Source of the DNA: an unidentified eubacterium SCB49
GTDB taxonomy: Bacteria; Bacteroidota; Bacteroidia; Flavobacteriales; Flavobacteriaceae
Assembly: GCA_000170815.1 (NCBI GenBank)
Contig: ABCO01000009.1
Span: 62,001-126,000 of the forward strand
Reading direction: 5' to 3'
DNA: 64,000 bases
Position 1 is the stretch's first letter. Each line of letters opens with the position of its first letter. Positions 52,526 through 59,958 of this stretch are shown piece by piece. The position numbers were made by a program, and so were the translations under genes. The notes under the pieces are model-generated. The model was not told the origin of the DNA. It did no database searches and was given only the letters and a program-made list of their open reading frames with translations.

Positions 52526-53320
52526 TTATTTACCTCCTTTTGCTACCAAATCTGCTAAGCATAGTGCATCTAGTTCTGGTATACTTTCTACCCCTCTATT
52601 TTCAAATCTTGTTTTTATAGCTGCTCTAGTCGCAGAACTAGCGTAATACATTAAACAATCTTCAACAACACAGTGTTTACTATGCTCGGTATCTTCGTGA
52701 CCTTCAGTATGGATATCATCATCAGATATATTAACTAAACCAAACAGATGACCAAATTCATGCGTTGTTGTAAGCACCTCAAGATCTGCGAGAGACACAT
52801 CGCCTGTACCGTTTATAAACTCTTGTAAAGTATCGCTATAAACCACTATAGAAGTATTTTGATAAGCACTCCCTAGCGTAACCGAAGTCTCTGTATCATT
52901 TTCTGAATGGCCATTTGCAAAATAAACAGACACCGCAATATCATCTTCCTCTGTGTATTGGGTTCTGTACTCATCTTCAATTTCTCTAATATCATCTAAC
53001 GAAAAAGTTTCGTTGGTAGGTGCTGGGATTAGAGTTTCAATAATATGCACACCGCCTGGCTTATTAGCTCTATCATAAACAAAATCTTGTATTAAAAGCT
53101 TAGACTCAATAGTTGGCTTTGTTGTTTCAGAAAACAAAAACTCTATGCGTAATTTAGAATAATTATCTGCAGATAAAATATCTTCTGAAGATGCCCCTAA
53201 ACTTTTTCTATTTTCAGCCTTTAAATCCATAGCTGCACCTTCGTCATCAGTACTTTTACAAGATACTACAGATACCACTGTTAAGATAATCACTGCGGAA
53301 ATTTTAAAAAAATGAGTCAT
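52526..53320 (-). CDS. Zinc metalloprotease lipoprotein (metzincin-like)
   Basis: 264 aa with lipoprotein signal VVSVVSCKS. The catalytic motif is TTHEFGHLFGLVN (HExxHxxG) near residue 190. At the third zinc-ligand position an Asn is seen instead of the usual His/Asp. Several His residues follow (HTEGHEDTEHSKHCVVEDCLMYY), one of which could serve instead. The CLMYY block is the Met-turn region. This pattern matches a flavobacterial membrane-metalloprotease family. The substrate is unknown. Confidence 0.85.
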   Translation of the reverse strand: MTHFFKISAVIILTVVSVVSCKSTDDEGAAMDLKAENRKSLGASSEDILSADNYSKLRIEFLFSETTKPTIESKLLIQDFVYDRANKPGGVHIIETLIPAPTNETFSLDDIREIEDEYRTQYTEEDDIAVSVYFANGHSENDTETSVTLGSAYQNTSIVVYSDTLQEFINGTGDVSLADLEVLTTTHEFGHLFGLVNISDDDIHTEGHEDTEHSKHCVVEDCLMYYASSATRAAIKTRFENRGVESIPELDALCLADLVAKGGK

Positions 53321-53367
53321 TGGTATGTTTTTTGTACTTTAGCAAATCTAATATTTAATAAATCGTA

Positions 53368-53907
53368 ATGAAAATCAAATCTTTATTATTAACGGTATTC
53401 TCTCTGTTTTGTTTTAGTATGATAGGTCAAGAACTATCAAGGCAAGAAAGCATAATTAAATACCTCACTATTAATGGCACACAGGCACAATATGAAAGTG
53501 CGTATGACCAAATGTTTGATGTACTAGAACAACAATTTAAAGACGCAAAAGTACCTACAGAAGTATGGTCAGAGCTTAAGTCTAAAAAAACAATGGCTAT
53601 CAATCAAGTAGTGAGTATGCTAGCTTCTGCATATCGTGACAACTTTGATAAAGCTGACATTAATACGCTCATTGACTTTTACAGCTCTGGAACAGGACAA
53701 CAGATTGTTCAAGACCCAACAAAACTAACAAAAGAACAAAATAAAGAACTTGCCAATTTTCACGAAAGCGTTACGGGTCAAAAAATGTTTGAAGTACGTT
53801 CAAAACTAGAAAAAGATATTGCTCAAATTTCAGAATACTGGAGCCGTGACCTATACAAAGGAACAGTAGATGGGTTAATTGCAAAAGGATACCAACCCGT
53901 ATATTAA
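53368..53907 (+). CDS. DUF2059 domain secreted protein
   Basis: 179 aa. A signal peptide ends FCFSMIGQ. The helical DUF2059 domain covers about residues 90-150 (DNFDKADINTLIDFYSSGTGQQIVQ, with the conserved FYxSxxGQ). The function is unknown. It is divergent from the metalloprotease gene and is followed by a strong terminator. Confidence 0.88.
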   Translation: MKIKSLLLTVFSLFCFSMIGQELSRQESIIKYLTINGTQAQYESAYDQMFDVLEQQFKDAKVPTEVWSELKSKKTMAINQVVSMLASAYRDNFDKADINTLIDFYSSGTGQQIVQDPTKLTKEQNKELANFHESVTGQKMFEVRSKLEKDIAQISEYWSRDLYKGTVDGLIAKGYQPVY

Positions 53908-53930
53908 AACATCTTAAAATAAATAAAAAA

Positions 53931-53963
53931 GAGAGCCACTAGTTTTAGTGGCTCTCTTTTTTT
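53931..53963 (+). terminator. Terminator after the DUF2059 gene
   Basis: GAGAGCCACTA/TAGTGGCTCTC stem with a TTTT-type loop followed by T7. Confidence 0.9.
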
Positions 53964-53998
53964 ATGCGTTAACTTATCATTAAACTATTTCATAAAGT

Positions 53999-54029
53999 TT
54001 TGAGCATTCATCCATTAATCGTAACATTG
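53999..54029 (+). promoter_or_regulatory. Candidate promoter of the ars operon
   Basis: TTTG (53999-54002), 19-nt spacer, TAACATTG (54022-54029, one mismatch to TAnnTTTG), 20 bp before the arsR ATG. The ArsR operator probably overlaps this, but I could not delimit it. Confidence 0.55.
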
Positions 54030-54049
54030 CAATTAAACAATAAATAACT

Positions 54050-54382
54050 ATGGGATTAGCAAAAACCGAAATGTTTACAAACCTTCAAAACGAGATTGCT
54101 TTATACGCAAAAGTGTTTGGACACCCGGCAAGAGTTGCCATTTTAGAACAACTTTTTAAAATAGACGCCTGTTACTGTGGCGACCTTGTTAATGAGATAG
54201 GTCTAGCACAACCAACCATCTCCCAACACTTAAAAGAACTAAAAAACTTAGGTTTAATAAAAGGAAATGTAGAAGGAACAAGTGTATGCTATTGTATTCA
54301 CCCAGAAAACTGGACTAAAATGAAAGCAACAATGCATCTGTTTTTAAATCAAGATGTGTCTACAACAAAAGATTGCTGCTAA
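54050..54382 (+). CDS. arsR: ArsR/SmtB-family arsenic-responsive repressor
   Basis: 110-aa winged-helix repressor with recognition helix AQPTISQHLKELKNLGL. Likely As(III) ligands are cysteine pairs C41/C43 (ACYCGDL), C80/C82 (SVCYCIH) and C109/C110 at the C-terminus. Binding would release DNA and induce the operon. It is the first gene of arsR-arsC-like-ACR3, with 28 bp to the next gene. Confidence 0.92.
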   Translation: MGLAKTEMFTNLQNEIALYAKVFGHPARVAILEQLFKIDACYCGDLVNEIGLAQPTISQHLKELKNLGLIKGNVEGTSVCYCIHPENWTKMKATMHLFLNQDVSTTKDCC

Positions 54383-54410
54383 TCAAGATTTCTAAAAAAA
54401 CAAAAATTAC

Positions 54411-55043
54411 ATGCACACTACTAAAACAAAGGTATTACCCGAATTAGAAAAATTAATATCAGGATTAAACGTCCAGAGTATTTCTGCAGAAAGAAAGATC
54501 ATATTACAACCGTTGCTAGACTATATACAGCAAAAAGTAACCCACAAACAAGATGTGAGAGTTAATTTTATTTGTACACATAATTCGCGCAGAAGTCATT
54601 TATCACAAATTTGGGCACAAACAATGGCAGGTTATTTTGGCCTTAAAAATGTGTTCTGTTATTCTGCAGGGACAGAACGCACAGCGCTTTTTCCGATGAT
54701 TGCAGAAACCTTGAGTAGCGCTGGGTTTCAAATCAATCAAATTTCTGAAGGAACAAACCCAGTGTATAGCATAAAATATGCAGCAAATGAACATCCAATT
54801 ATTGGATTTTCCAAAACACTTGAAAATGCTTTTAATCCTAATGATGATTTTGCTGCCGTGATGACATGTGATGCTGCAAATGAAGCTTGTCCCTTTGTTC
54901 CTGGTGCCGAAAAACGCATTCCAATAACTTTTGAAGATCCAAAAGCTTTTGATAATACACCGCAGCAGGCCCAAAAATATAGCGAAAGAAGCCAACAAAT
55001 AGCAACCGAATTATTTTACATATTCTCACAAATAAATTTTTAA
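54411..55043 (+). CDS. LMW-phosphatase-type arsenate reductase-like protein
   Basis: 210 aa with the phosphatase P-loop CTHNSRR (C55 to R61, C-x5-R) that bonds arsenate, and a later TCDAANEACPFVPGAEKRIPITFEDP block with two cysteines suited to the redox cascade. It is longer than classical ArsC (about 130-140 aa) by an N-terminal helical extension of about 45 residues. It is annotated in such operons as protein-tyrosine-phosphatase/arsenate reductase. It starts 3 bp before the ACR3 gene context, inside the same unit. Confidence 0.85.
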   Translation: MHTTKTKVLPELEKLISGLNVQSISAERKIILQPLLDYIQQKVTHKQDVRVNFICTHNSRRSHLSQIWAQTMAGYFGLKNVFCYSAGTERTALFPMIAETLSSAGFQINQISEGTNPVYSIKYAANEHPIIGFSKTLENAFNPNDDFAAVMTCDAANEACPFVPGAEKRIPITFEDPKAFDNTPQQAQKYSERSQQIATELFYIFSQINF

Positions 55044-55046
55044 AAA

Positions 55047-56081
55047 ATGGCAATCAAAAAATTAAGCTTTCTAAATAAAAACCTCACTTTATGGATATTT
55101 ATAGCTATGGCTATAGGTGTGGCTCTCGGTTATTTTATACCAACTTTTCCAGATATTATAAATTCTTTTAGCAGCGGAGCAACTAATATACCCATAGCAA
55201 TTGGATTAATATTAATGATGTATCCTCCTTTAGCAAAAGTGAATTACGCTTTATTACCCAAGGTTTTTAGAAACACAAAAGTGCTATCTATTTCTATTAT
55301 TTTAAACTGGATTGTAGGTCCTGTATTGATGTTTTTTTTAGCCATCATTTTTTTAAGGGATTATCCAGAGTATATGGTTGGACTTATTTTAATAGGCCTC
55401 GCTCGTTGTATTGCAATGGTTCTTGTCTGGAATGACCTAGCAGATGGTAGTAGCGAATATGGTGCAGGATTGGTAGCTATAAACAGTATTTTTCAAGTGT
55501 TTGCTTATAGTTTTTATGCTTGGCTTTTTATAACTGTACTCCCGCCCTATTTTGGTTTTGAAGGTGCCATAGTTGATATCTCAATAACGACCATTGCAGA
55601 AAGTGTTGCCATTTATCTAGGAATTCCATTTTTAATGGGAATTTTAAGCCGTTTAATATTTGTAAAACTCAAAGGAGAAACCTGGTATAATCAAAAATTT
55701 ATACCTGCGATATCCCCTTTAACTCTAATCGCATTACTCTTTACAATTATCATTATGTTTTCACTAAAAGGAGAATTGATTGTCCAGATACCCATGGATG
55801 TACTTATAATAGCCGTACCCTTGCTTATCTATTTTGTATTCATGTTTTTTATCTCATTTTTCACCACTAAAGCAATGGGAGCTAGTTATGATAAAACTGC
55901 ATCTGTCGCTTTTACGGCAACAGGTAATAATTTTGAACTAGCAATCGCTGTAGCAATCGCTGTTTTTGGATTAAATTCTGGACAAGCCTTCGCAGGCGTT
56001 ATTGGACCATTAGTAGAGGTTCCAGCCTTGATCTTATTGGTTAGGATTTCTTTTTGGTTGAAGAAAAAATATTATGCATAA
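55047..56081 (+). CDS. arsB: ACR3-family arsenite efflux permease
   Basis: 344-aa inner-membrane transporter with about 10 helices. The motif [20 protein letters not shown] contains the family's essential cysteine, and [20 protein letters not shown] is the second conserved segment. It expels As(III) produced by the reductase. It starts 3 bp after the reductase stop. The name acr3 is equally valid. Confidence 0.94.
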   Translation: MAIKKLSFLNKNLTLWIFIAMAIGVALGYFIPTFPDIINSFSSGATNIPIAIGLILMMYPPLAKVNYALLPKVFRNTKVLSISIILNWIVGPVLMFFLAIIFLRDYPEYMVGLILIGLARCIAMVLVWNDLADGSSEYGAGLVAINSIFQVFAYSFYAWLFITVLPPYFGFEGAIVDISITTIAESVAIYLGIPFLMGILSRLIFVKLKGETWYNQKFIPAISPLTLIALLFTIIIMFSLKGELIVQIPMDVLIIAVPLLIYFVFMFFISFFTTKAMGASYDKTASVAFTATGNNFELAIAVAIAVFGLNSGQAFAGVIGPLVEVPALILLVRISFWLKKKYYA

Positions 56082-56105
56082 ATTTTAATATAATAAACAC
56101 TTCAT

Positions 56106-56140
56106 AAAAAAGGTGTATAGCAATGCAGTACACCTTTTTT
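56106..56140 (+). terminator. Terminator of the ars operon
   Basis: AAAAAAGGTGTA/TACACCTTTTTT stem with an 11-nt loop, 24 bp after the permease stop. Confidence 0.88.
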
Positions 56141-56142
56141 AT

Positions 56143-56664
56143 TGTTTTGTTTGCATCCTATTATTATTGTAACTTTACGTAAAAACATTCATAAAGTGCT
56201 GCTTATAGCATATTATAGTAGTATAACAACAATAATAATCACTTATAACGTGTTGTATTTAATTGTGATGCTTCTAAGGAATGGATGTATTTCAGAGTTT
56301 GAATAATGAGGAGATATAGGCACTTTTAAGTGCTCAAGTCTTGTGCGATTGGCATCGTGAAAATGTATTTTCAAACGTTGGTAACGTACAAAAGACTTGG
56401 TAAAGCTAGCGAAAAAAAATGAGAATGTCAAGGTAGCTAGCTCTATATCTGCGATTTATGTTTCTGAAATAGCTCATAAGCGACTTTGTTTATACCCATA
56501 TAAAAAAAATAGCTTCTGATCATCCTGGGTTTATGTATTATCAGCTGTATGTGGAATCATCACAACTACGTTACCATAGCAGTAAAAGATTGAGCAGAGA
56601 AGATTGCTATAGTAACTAAACACAACAGGAGGATATAACCCATACCTCTTACGGCATTCTATTG
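56143..56664. other. Non-coding region, possible decayed transposase
   Basis: About 520 bp without a sound frame. Broken plus-strand frames read CDASKEWMYF near 56264 and YYQLYVESSQLRYHSSKRL near 56540, which recall the N-terminal and central parts of another IS110-subgroup transposase. The match is by eye and weak. A 62-codon minus frame here (56243-56431) shows no family feature. Confidence 0.3.
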
Positions 56665-56699
56665 AAAGATATTACAATTCTTTTAATTGTAGTATCTTT
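56665..56699. other. Long hairpin upstream of the first S41 gene
   Basis: AAAGATATTACAATT/AATTGTAGTATCTTT, a 15-bp stem with one mismatch and a short loop. It may be a terminator or the decayed arm of an upstream repeat copy. Confidence 0.5.
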
Positions 56700-56738
56700 A
56701 TCAAAGGTCTTGACTCGGTACGGGTCATATCCCCTAAC

Positions 56739-56748
56739 GTTGGCAACA
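56739..56748 (+). repeat. Left private boundary repeat of the S41 cassette
   Basis: GTTGGCAACA, directly before the ATG at 56751. Its exact inverse TGTTGCCAAC is at 58388-58397, 6 bp after the stop codon of the same gene. Confidence 0.7.
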
Positions 56749-56750
56749 AT

Positions 56751-58382
56751 ATGAAAAAAACAATCCTGCTTATAATTTTAATCTTTTTCAGCTATAATTT
56801 TCTAACTGCTCAACAGGCCATTTCCGAAACTGAAAAATTAACTTCACTTGGGAAAATTTATGGATTCCTCAAATATTATCATCCAGAAGTTGGAAAAGGA
56901 AAATTTGATTGGGATAAAGAGTTTATTAAGATACTTCCAAAGGTTTTAAAGGAAACAGATAAGGAATCGCTATCACAAGTTTATATCAATTGGATTGAGA
57001 GTTTGGGAAAAATTGAAAATTGTAAAAAATGTAATTCTGAAGAAGAATATTTTGACAAAAATTTTGATTTGTCTTGGACACAAGACACAACGCTTTTTAG
57101 CAATGAACTTTCATCAAAACTCAAATTTATTGAGAAGAACAGAAATCAAAGAGAAAATTTTTATGTCACAACCGAACCAATAGGAAATATAAAAATAATA
57201 AACGAACCTACTTACAAAGATTTTGAATTTCCAAAAGAAGAATATCGATTATTGGGACTTTTTAAATACTGGAACATAATAGAATATTTTTATCCATATA
57301 AATATCTTACTGACCAAGATTGGGATTTTGTGTTGAGTGAAATGATTGATAAAATTAGAAATGTTAAAAATAAGGACGAATATCAGGCAGTTCTTAAAGA
57401 ACTTATCGCAAATTTAGACGATTCACACGCTTGGATAAGTTTTAACGATTCATCAAAATATAAATTCCTTCCAGTAAATATATCAAATGTAGAAAACCAA
57501 GCTGTCGTCTCTGAAATCTTCAATGACTCTCTTGCAGAAATTAATGATTTAAAAAGTGGTGATATCATTGTAAAAATTAATGACAAAAATATTGAATCAG
57601 AATTGAAAAACACATTGAAATATGTTTCAGGCTCTAATCTTAACTTTAAAACAAATAAGTCTTATAGTACAATTTTCAGGGATACATTAGACTCTATGCA
57701 TCTAACTATAATGCGGGATGGTGAAATCCAAAATATTTCTACAAAACTGTACAATTTTAATTATTTTGGATATATAAAAAATAAACGCAGATTAAAATCA
57801 AAATCTATTACTGAATCTATAGGATATATAAATATGGCCTCTAAATTTACACCAAAACAATTTGAAGAAATATTTGAGACGTTTAGTACAAAGAAGTCAA
57901 TTATTATTGACCTTCGAGCATATCCAGAATTAAAGTATAAAATGTTTACTCGATATTTTAATACCGAAGACAAAGTTTTTGCTTTGAAATACAATCCTGA
58001 TATTTCTTATCCAGGAAGATTTGTTTTTGATAAAAGTGCAAAAACAGGTAGTAGCCGAAAAGCTTTCAAAGGAAAATTCATTCTTCTCGTAAATGATAAT
58101 TCTTTAAGCTTATCAGAATTTACGGCTATGGCTTTTCAGACAGCAGACAACATTATAACCATTGGAAATCAAACTGCTGGTGCAGACGGTAGGAATATTG
58201 CTATTGAATATTTAGGAGGTTATACAACAAGATTTTCAGGTTATGGTATAATGTATCCAGACGGAACTGAATCGCAAAGAAAAGGTGTTAAAATCGATGT
58301 AGAAATAACACCAACAATAAACGGATTGAGGCAAGGTCGTGATGAAATTTTGGAGAAAGCAATTGAGATTGCGAATAAATAA
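56751..58382 (+). CDS. S41-family peptidase, secreted
   Basis: 543 aa. A signal peptide ends NFLTAQQ. An N-terminal helical domain precedes a PDZ-like segment at about 235-310 (AEINDLKSGDIIVKINDKNI) and a C-terminal-processing-type protease domain (KSIIIDLRAYPE, LVNDNSLSLSEFTAMAF with the likely catalytic Ser, GNQTAGADGRN). The substrate is unknown. Codon use is AT-richer than the core genes. The gene is bracketed by the inverted repeats GTTGGCAACA/TGTTGCCAAC and sits next to an IS110 element, so it probably was acquired as a mobile unit. Confidence 0.88.
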   Translation: MKKTILLIILIFFSYNFLTAQQAISETEKLTSLGKIYGFLKYYHPEVGKGKFDWDKEFIKILPKVLKETDKESLSQVYINWIESLGKIENCKKCNSEEEYFDKNFDLSWTQDTTLFSNELSSKLKFIEKNRNQRENFYVTTEPIGNIKIINEPTYKDFEFPKEEYRLLGLFKYWNIIEYFYPYKYLTDQDWDFVLSEMIDKIRNVKNKDEYQAVLKELIANLDDSHAWISFNDSSKYKFLPVNISNVENQAVVSEIFNDSLAEINDLKSGDIIVKINDKNIESELKNTLKYVSGSNLNFKTNKSYSTIFRDTLDSMHLTIMRDGEIQNISTKLYNFNYFGYIKNKRRLKSKSITESIGYINMASKFTPKQFEEIFETFSTKKSIIIDLRAYPELKYKMFTRYFNTEDKVFALKYNPDISYPGRFVFDKSAKTGSSRKAFKGKFILLVNDNSLSLSEFTAMAFQTADNIITIGNQTAGADGRNIAIEYLGGYTTRFSGYGIMYPDGTESQRKGVKIDVEITPTINGLRQGRDEILEKAIEIANK

Positions 58383-58387
58383 AATAC

Positions 58388-58408
58388 TGTTGCCAACAAA
58401 GTACTGTG
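58388..58408 (+). repeat. Left end of intergenic repeat copy A (interrupted by IS110)
   Basis: TGTTGCCAAC followed by AAAGTACTGTG. The first part is the inverse of the boundary before the gene. The second part, when joined to 59651, reads ACTGTG-TATAATTCATTG, which matches copy B (ACTGTATATAATCTATTG). Confidence 0.65.
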
Positions 58409-58430
58409 GTAAAAAACAAGTAAAAAGGCA

Positions 58431-59402
58431 TTAATTTTTCACTAAAGTACTTCTATAATTATTATCATAGGTTAGTCCTGATTTTGCAATAGCAAAAGCC
58501 TGTTTTAAGAGTTTATTACAGACAGCAATTAAGGCTAGTTTTTTACTCTTCCCTTTGGCCACTAATCTATCATAAAGTGCCTTGCAAGCTTGGTTGTATT
58601 TACAAGCATTAAAACTGCACATAAACAATAAATTTCGAAGCTTTTGATTTCCTATTTTACTGATTCGACTACGTCCATTTACACTGCTTCCACTCTTGCG
58701 AATCACAGGAGTTAATCCAGCATAACTACACAATTCACTGCCGCTTGTAAAGCGCTCAAATCCATCAGTAAGAACCACTAGCATTAGGGAAGTTTTCGCT
58801 CCAATTCCAGGTATCGTTTTCACACGGGTCAACAGATCTTGATGTACCTCTTTAACCAATATCAAAAGTTTATCTTCCAAGATTTTTAATTCTTTTTGTA
58901 CTTGTTTTAAACTGCGGTTTAGAGAACTCACTACTACTTTACTTGGATTTCCTAAAACAGCTTCACCATGTATTTTGTTTTTTAGCATTGTGCTCTGTTT
59001 TGTATACACAGAAAGGAGTCTGGTCATTTGAAGACACTCTGTTTGATGTTTTGAGTTACCTTTCCAAAGCTTTAATTCTACTTGTTTTGCATATGCGCAA
59101 ATCAGTTTAGAGTCACTTTTATCGGTCTTAATTTTTGACAGCTTCATTTGGATAAAGCGCTTAACTGCTAATGGATTTTCTACAGAAACCTTTATCCCAG
59201 ACTCTAATAAATAATAGGCCAACTGATAGTGATAATAACCTGTAGCTTCCATCACGCAATGACTATTAACATCTAACAATTTTACAAGCTTTTTAAAGCC
59301 CGAAATAGTGTTTTTAAACTGGTAATAATTCCCTTCAGAATCAGTAACATCAAAAACTAAATGACTAATATCTATTCCAAAATATTTTATATCTTTATTC
59401 AT
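58431..59402 (-). CDS. IS110-family transposase (DEDD/serine recombinase)
   Basis: 323 aa. The N-terminal RuvC-like domain has D11 (FGIDIS), E52 (VMEATGYYH), and D94/D97 (KTDKSDSK). A coiled middle follows (KNKIHGEAVLGNPSK). The C-terminal Tnp domain has TIPGIGAKTSL and the likely nucleophile Ser in KSGSSVNGRSRISK (about 237-240). All key residues are present, so the element should be active. IS110 recombinases insert DNA using a bridge RNA encoded in the element's own non-coding end. Confidence 0.95.
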   Translation of the reverse strand: MNKDIKYFGIDISHLVFDVTDSEGNYYQFKNTISGFKKLVKLLDVNSHCVMEATGYYHYQLAYYLLESGIKVSVENPLAVKRFIQMKLSKIKTDKSDSKLICAYAKQVELKLWKGNSKHQTECLQMTRLLSVYTKQSTMLKNKIHGEAVLGNPSKVVVSSLNRSLKQVQKELKILEDKLLILVKEVHQDLLTRVKTIPGIGAKTSLMLVVLTDGFERFTSGSELCSYAGLTPVIRKSGSSVNGRSRISKIGNQKLRNLLFMCSFNACKYNQACKALYDRLVAKGKSKKLALIAVCNKLLKQAFAIAKSGLTYDNNYRSTLVKN

Positions 59403-59454
59403 ATAAGAAAATGATTTTTGAAAGGACCACTACGCGAGTTTCAACACTTCGACT

Positions 59455-59595
59455 ACGCTCAGTACAGGCTAAAATCGAGGTCTAATAGCCTCATAGAACT
59501 GTACGAAATCTGTGTAGTAAAAGAGAGGGGGTTTTCAATGTTGACGAAGTCTTAAGCTTCTGCGTGTATATTAACCTTATTCCTCTCTTTTGTTC
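59455..59595 (-). ncRNA. Candidate IS110 bridge RNA (two stem-loops)
   Basis: Upstream of the transposase the minus strand folds into two separate stem-loops. The first is AAAAGAGAGG/CCTCTCTTTT (59591-59582 with 59528-59519) enclosing a large internal loop and a small GAAG/CTTC hairpin. The second is GTACAG/CTGTAC (59504-59499 with 59467-59462) enclosing GAGG/CCTC. Two loops are the known target- and donor-binding layout. The first loop contains GTGTATA (plus 59564-59570), identical to the target side of the junction at 59648-59654. Folding was done by eye. Confidence 0.6.
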
Positions 59596-59650
59596 TTTCT
59601 GATTATAAATTAAATATAGTGTTTTTATTAAAATGCTAACTTAAGCCGTG

Positions 59651-59798
59651 TATAATTCATTGATAGTTCTTGCCTACTTACGAATCCCGATAGCTATCGG
59701 GACTCGCGGATTTTCTATTCGGTTTGTATTTGCTAAATTAGATGCTTAAACCACAAAACAAACCATATACAATACCGTAACCCAACATTATGACCCGT
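59651..59798. repeat. Intergenic repeat copy A, main part
   Basis: Starts TATAATTCATTG. It has a perfect 18-bp palindrome TCCCGATAGCTATCGGGA (59685-59702), then a 41-nt block (59709-59749) identical to copy B (63227-63267), then AAACCATATACA and CCGTAACCCAAC. It ends in TATGACCCGT (59789-59798), the inverse of ACGGGTCATA (56720-56729) upstream of the S41 gene. Confidence 0.8.
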
Positions 59799-59894
59799 CC
59801 TGAATAAAGGCTACATAATTTTAAAATAAGAAAAGGAAATAAAGCAAAAACACTGTCTTAAACAGAGGATTAACAGATAACAACTATAAAAAAC

Positions 59895-59928
59895 AACTAA
59901 GTGTTTAGTTTAAACTAAGTATTTAGTT
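59895..59928 (+). promoter_or_regulatory. Tandem palindromic operator, BlaI/MecI-like
   Basis: Two copies of AACTAA-N4-TTAGTT (59895-59910 and 59913-59928) lie 2 bp apart. Overlapping the second is TATATTTG (59928-59935), an exact -7 promoter box (TAnnTTTG), 24 bp before the ATG at 59959. Bound repressor would block the promoter. Assignment to the BlaI/MecI/CopY family rests on general resemblance. No such regulator gene is in the window. Confidence 0.65.
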
Positions 59929-59958
59929 ATATTTGTTATTCACTTAATATTCCGTTAT

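Larger units (their letters stand above)
58409..59650 (-). mobile_element. IS110-family insertion sequence
   Basis: About 1.24 kb with one intact transposase, roughly 20 bp beyond the stop and about 250 bp of non-coding sequence before the start. No terminal inverted repeats are present, as usual for IS110. Boundaries are inferred from repeat reconstruction: both ends abut GTG, which would be the shared core. The exact base is uncertain by a few positions. The long structured left end is the bridge-RNA side in the IS110 subgroup. Confidence 0.8.

Noticed and set aside
56243..56431. 62-codon minus-strand frame in the accessory gap
   Set aside because: Composition and lack of any motif suggest chance. 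The plus strand fits a transposase relic better, although weakly.
59447..59466. ACTTCGACTACGCTCAGTAC as an independent REP element
   Set aside because: Such a motif is widespread in bacterial intergenic DNA, but here it lies inside the IS110 left end next to the second stem-loop, so it is treated as part of the element.
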